Below, in pieces: positions 59,355 through 64,000 of a DNA stretch of 64,000 nt. Position 1 is the first letter of the stretch, and the number at the start of each line of letters is the position of its first letter. Position numbers and translations under genes: made by a program. The notes under the pieces were generated by a model. It made no database searches, was not told the DNA's origin, and was given only the letters and a program-made list of their open reading frames with translations. Source of the DNA: Sipunculus nudus (lineage: Eukaryota; Annelida; Sipuncula; Golfingiida; Sipunculidae); assembly GCA_026874595.1 (NCBI GenBank), contig CM049318.1:44992456-45056455 (forward strand), in the 5' to 3' direction.

Positions 59355-61959
59355 TAATGGAAAACCGAGCTGATTTCGGCGATAACGACGTTTATAACAG
59401 GTTCTAAATGGACTAGTGAAGCTTCTAAAACGCTTCTTTCTCAATTTTTAATCGGCCATTTTTGCACAAAACACGAGCTTGTATTATGCGAAAACCAAGC
59501 TGATATCGCCGAAAACGAAGTTTGTAAAAGTTTCTAAATGGCCAAATAAACCTTCTAAAACGCTTCTTTGGCAATATAAATCGGCTATTTTTGCACAAAA
59601 CACGATCTTGTATTATGCGAAAACCAAGCTGATTTCGGCGAAAACGACGTTTGTAACAGGGTCTAAATGGACTAATGAAGCTTCAAAAACGCTTCTTTCG
59701 TTATCGAAATCGGCCATTTTTGGACAAAACACTATCTTGTATTAAGCGAAAACCGAGCTGATTTCGGCAAAAACGACGTTTATAACCGGTTACTTGGTGG
59801 ACTAATGAAGCTTCTAAAACGCTTCTTTCGCAATTTAACCGGCCATTTTGCACAAAACACGATCTTGTATTACGCGAAAACCGAGCTGATTTCGGCGAAA
59901 ACGACGTTTGTAATAGGGTCTCAATGGCCTAATGAAGCTTCTAAAACGCTTCTTTCTCAATTTAAATCGGCCATTTTTGCACAAAACACGATCTTGCATT
60001 TCGCGAAAACCGAGCTGATTTCGGCGAAAACGACGTTTGTAACAGATTCGAAATAGACTAATGAAGCTTCTTAAACGCTTCTTTCTCAATTTAAATCGGC
60101 CATTTTTGCAGAAAACACGATCTTGTATTACGCGAAAACCGAGCTGATTTCAGTTAAAACGACGTTTGTAACATATCCTTAATGGACTGATGAAGCTTCT
60201 AAAACGCTTCTTTCGCAATTTAAATTGGCCATTTTTACACAAGACACGATCTTGTATTACGCGAAAACCGGGCTGATTTCAGCAAAACCGACGTTTGTAA
60301 CAGGTTCTAAATGGCCTAGTAAAACTTCTGAAACTCTTATTTTGCTATTTAATTCGGCCATATTTGCACAAAACACGATCTTGTATTACGCTAAACCGAG
60401 CTGATTTCGGCGAAAACGACGTTTGTAACGGGTTCTAAATGGACTAATGAAGCTTCTAAAAACGCTTCTTTCGCAATATAAATCGGCCATTTTTGCAATG
60501 AACACGATCTTGTATTACGCAAAAACCGAGCTGATTTCGGTGAAAACGCCGTTTGTAACATGTTCTGAATGGACTACTGAAGCATTATTGCAGAAAAAAC
60601 GATCTTGTATTACTGGAAAATCGAGCTGATTTCGGCGAAAACCACGTTTGTAAGAGGTTCTGAATGGACTAATGAAGCTTTTAAATCGCATCTTTCCCAA
60701 TTTAAATCGGCCATTTTTGCACAAAAAACGATTTCGTGTTGCGCCGAAACCAATCTGATTTCGGCAGAAACGGCGTTTGTAACAGGTTCTAAATGGACCA
60801 GTGAAGCTCCTAAAATGCTTCTTTCGCAATTTAAATCGGCTATTTTTGCACCAAACATGATCTTGTATTACGCGAAAACCAAGCTGGTTTCGGCGAAACC
60901 GAGGTTTGTAACAGGTTCTAAATTTCCTAATAAAGCTTGTGAAACTCTTCTTTCGCTATTTAAATCGGCCATTTTCCGACAAAACACGATCTTGTATAAC
61001 GCGAAAACCGAGCTACTTTCGGGGAAAACGGCGTTTTTAAGAAGTTCTGAACGGACTAATGAAGCTTTTAAAACGCATCTTTCGCAATTTCAATCGGCCA
61101 CTTTTGCAGAAAACACGATCTTGTATTACGCGAAAACCTAGCTGGTTTCGTTGAAAACGACGTTTGTAACAGGTTCTAAATGGACTAATGAAGCTTCTAA
61201 ACGCTTCTCTTGCAATTTAAATCGGCCATTTTTGCAGAAAATACAATCTTGTATTTTGGGAACAACGAGCGGATTTCGGCGAAAACGACGTTTGTAACAG
61301 GTTCTAAATGGCCTAATGAAGCTTGTCAGACGATTCTTTCGCAATTTAAATCGGCCACTTTTGCAGAAAACACGATCTTGTATTACGCGAAAACCGAGCT
61401 GATTTTGGCGAAAACGACGTTTGTATCAGGTTCTAAATGGACTAATGAAGCTTCTAAACGCTTCTCTCGCAATTTAAATCGGCCATTTTTGCAGAAAATA
61501 CGATTTTGTATTAGGCGAAAAACGAGTTGATTTCGGCGAAAACGACGTTTGTAACAGGTTCTAAATGGCCTAATGAAGGTTCTAAACGCTTTTTTTTGCA
61601 ATTTAAATCGGCTATTTTTGCAGAAAATACGATCTTGCATTAGGCGAACAACGAGTTGGTTTCGGCGAAAAATGACGCTTGTAACAGTTTCTAAATGGAC
61701 TAATGAAGTTGTCAAACGCTTCTTTCGCAATTTAAGTATTGAAGCTTCTTTGGCAATTTAAACCGGTTATTTTTGCACAAGACACGATCTTGTATTACGC
61801 GAAAACCGAGCTGATTTCGGCGAAAACGACGTTTGTAACAGGGTCTAAATGGCCTAATGAAGCTTCTAAAACGCTTCTTTTGCAATTTAAATCGGACATT
61901 TTTGCACAAAACACGATCTTGTATTACGCGAAAACCGAGCTGATTTCGGCGAAAACGAC
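59333..61959 (-). repeat. Reverse arm of bidirectional unit 2
   Basis: About 2.6 kb of inverted satellite B, collinear with the unit 1 reverse arm but without its 516-bp duplication. It differs by scattered substitutions and short indels, for example an aberrant GGTTACTTGGTGGAC near 59787. Confidence 0.92.
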
Positions 61960-61980
61960 GGAAAAAGCCTTAAATAGGTT
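61960..61980. repeat. Orientation junction J2 (reverse-to-forward spacer)
   Basis: GGAAAAAGCCTTAAATAGGT and one further T, nearly identical to J1. The shared CCTTAAATAGG text begins at 50698, 55769 and 61968, giving unit lengths of 5,071 and 6,199 bp. Confidence 0.88.
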
Positions 61981-64000
61981 ATTTAAATAGCGAAAGAAGC
62001 GTTTCACAAGCTTTATTAGGCCATTTAGAATATGTTACAAACGTCGGTTTTGCCGAAATCAGCTCGGTTTTCTTGTAATACAAGATCGTGTTTTGTGCAA
62101 AAATGGCCGATTTAAATTGCGAAAGAAGCGTTTTAGAAGCTTCATTAGTCCAGTTAATAATCGGTTACAAACGTCGTTTTCGCCGAAATCAACTCGGTTT
62201 TAGCGTAATACAAGATATTCTTTTCTGCAAAAATGGCCGAATTAAATTGCGAAAGAAGCGTTTCAGAGGCATCATTAGTTCATTTAGAATCTGTTACAAA
62301 CGTCGTTTTCGTCGAAATCAGCTTGGTTTTCGAGTAATACAAGGTCATGTTTTGTGCAAAAATGGATGATGTAAATTCCGAAAAAAGCATTTTAGGAGCT
62401 TCACTGGTCCATTTAGAACTTCTTACAAACACCGTTTTCGCCGAAATCAGATCGGTTTCGGCGCAAGACGAAATCGTTTTATGTGCAAAAATGGCCGATT
62501 TAAATTGCTAAAGATGCGTTTTAAATGCTTCATTATTCCATTCAGAACCTCTTACAAACGTGGTTTTCGCCGAAATCAGCTCGGTGTTACAGTAATACAA
62601 GATCGTTTTTTCTGCAATAATGCTTCATTAGTCCATTCAGAACATGTTACAAACGGAGTTTTCACCGAAATCAGCTCGGTTTTTGCGTAATACAAGATCG
62701 TGTTCTCTGCAAAAATGGCCGATTTAAATTGCTAAAGAAGCGTTTTAGAAGCTTCATTAGTCCATTTAGAACCTGTTATAAACGTAGTTATCGCCGAAAT
62801 CAGCTTGGTTTTCCCGTAATACAAGATCGTGTTTTGTGTCAAAATGGTCGATTTAAATTGCGAAAGAAGCGTTTTAGAAGCTTCATTAGTCCACATAGAA
62901 ACCGGTTATAAACGTCGTTTTCGCCGAAATCAGCTCGGTTTTCGCGTAATACAAGATCGTGTTTTCTGCAAAAATGGCCCAATTATATTGAGGAAGAAGC
63001 ATTTTAGAAGCTTCATTAGTCCATTTAGAACATATTACAAACGTCGTTTTCTCCAAAATCAGCTTGGTTTTCGCGTGATTCAAGATCGTGTTTTGTTTAA
63101 AAATGGACGATTTATATTGCGAAAGAAGAGTTTTAGAAGCTTCATCAGTCCATTTAGAACCTGTTACAAACGCCGTTTTCGCCGAAATCAGCTCGGTTTC
63201 GGCGCAACACGAAATCTTTTTTGTGCAAAAATGGCCGATTTAAATTGCAAAAGATGCGTTTTAAAAGCTTCATTAGTCCATTCAGAACCTCTTACAAAAG
63301 CCGTTTTCGCCGAAATTAGCTTGGTTTTCGCGTTATACAAGATTGTGTTTTGGCGAAAAATGTCCTATCTAAATAGCGAAAGAAGCGTTTCACAAGCTTT
63401 ATTAGGCCAGTTGATAACCAGTTACAAACGCCGTTTTCGCCGAAACAGCTCGGTTTCGGCGCAATACGAAATCGTGTTTTGGCGAAAAATGGCCGATTTA
63501 AATTGCGAAGGAAGCGTATTAGAACTTCATTAATCCAGTTGATAACCGGTAACAAACGTCGTTTTCGCCGAAATCAGATCGGTTTTAGGGTAATACAAGA
63601 TCGTCTTTTTTGCAAAAATGGCCGAATTAAATTGCGAAAGAAGCGTTTTAGAGGCATCATTAGTTCATTTAGAATCTGTTACAAACGCCGTTTTCGCCGA
63701 AATCAGCTCGATTTCGGCGCAAAACGAAATCGTTTTTTGTGTAAAAATGGCCGATTTAAATTGCAAAAGATGTGTTTTAAAAGCTTCATTAGTCCATTCA
63801 GAACCTCTTACAATCGCCGTTTTCGCCGAAATTAGCTCGGTTTTCGCGTTATACAAGATCGTGTTTTGGCGAAAAATGGCCGATTTAAATAACGAAAGAA
63901 GCGTTTCACAAGCTTTATTAGGCCAGTTGATTACCGGTAACAAACGCCGTTTTCGCCGAAATCAGCTCGGTTTCCTAGTAATACTAGATCGTATTTGTGC
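61981..64000 (+). repeat. Forward arm of bidirectional unit 3 (partial)
   Basis: Matches the unit 2 forward arm closely at a spacing of 6,199-6,202 bp up to about 63690, then carries about two extra monomers (CGATTTCGGCGCAAAACG and a TTACAATCGCC type) before reaching the CTAGTAATACTAG monomer at 63975. The window ends inside the arm. Confidence 0.9.

Noticed and set aside
50689-61990. Junction spacers as terminal repeats of an inserted transposon
   Set aside because: The spacer is about 20 bp, occurs in one orientation only, and lies between satellite arms with no internal non-satellite sequence and no target-site duplication that I can see.
1-64000. rRNA, tRNA or 5S-type tandem gene arrays
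   Set aside because: No conserved rRNA text, no A/B-box pair (the B-box GGTTCGA core was not seen) and no cloverleaf-like stretch in either unit.
1-64000. Telomeric or subtelomeric repeats
   Set aside because: No run of TTAGGG or a similar telomere motif on either strand.

Overview
This window looks like eukaryotic, probably animal, satellite DNA. It is almost entirely tandem repeats, interrupted by two runs of exactly 500 N (24598-25097 and 50189-50688). These have the look of fixed-length scaffolding gaps, so the window is three contigs. I found no protein-coding gene, rRNA, tRNA, CRISPR array or intact transposon that I can support. A marine invertebrate, perhaps a mollusc, is my best guess. 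It rests on the TGACCT-rich stretch and CAAA/CAGA microsatellite inside repeat A, which resemble dispersed repeats I recall from such genomes. Confidence in that is low.

Contig 1 (1-24597) is macrosatellite A: 19 full head-to-tail copies of a 1,269-bp unit plus a 483-bp partial copy. Copies 2-9 appear identical and copy 1 differs by one base. Copies 15-19 carry about 65 single-base indels and almost no substitutions, which points to falling consensus quality toward the contig end. Each unit contains a CAAA microsatellite, a GC-rich CpG-dense patch, two diverged half-units offset by 456 bp, two short hairpins, a 13-bp exact match to the CTCF core motif, an RFX X-box-like palindrome and a cluster of four nuclear-receptor half-sites. 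The CTCF core is unchanged in all 19 full copies.

Contig 2 (25098-50188) is satellite B, a 129-bp monomer in one orientation. The part from 25098 to 34203 is organised as higher-order repeats (HORs) of 28 and 33 monomers, each made of a homogeneous canonical run and a diverged run. From 34204 to 50188 it becomes a mosaic of diverged monomers with nested duplications (a 1,000-bp triplication, a 2.68-kb tandem duplication, and duplications spaced 4.5 and 7.06 kb apart). A truncated 95-bp monomer recurs throughout.

Contig 3 (50689-64000) is the same satellite, but its orientation flips repeatedly. Forward arms turn into reverse arms at 52346-52373 and 59305-59332 through near-perfect 22-bp stems around a 28-nt loop. 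They turn back at 55761-55781 and 61960-61980 through a shared non-satellite spacer, and that spacer also lies at the first bases of the contig. The bidirectional block is therefore itself a repeat of about 5.07 and 6.2 kb.

Layered homogenised and diverged HORs, strand switches and the lack of genes fit a pericentromeric, centromeric or other heterochromatic block. A macrosatellite with one CTCF-like site per unit recalls the architecture of human DXZ4. Both readings are inferences. The two satellites are joined only across a gap.
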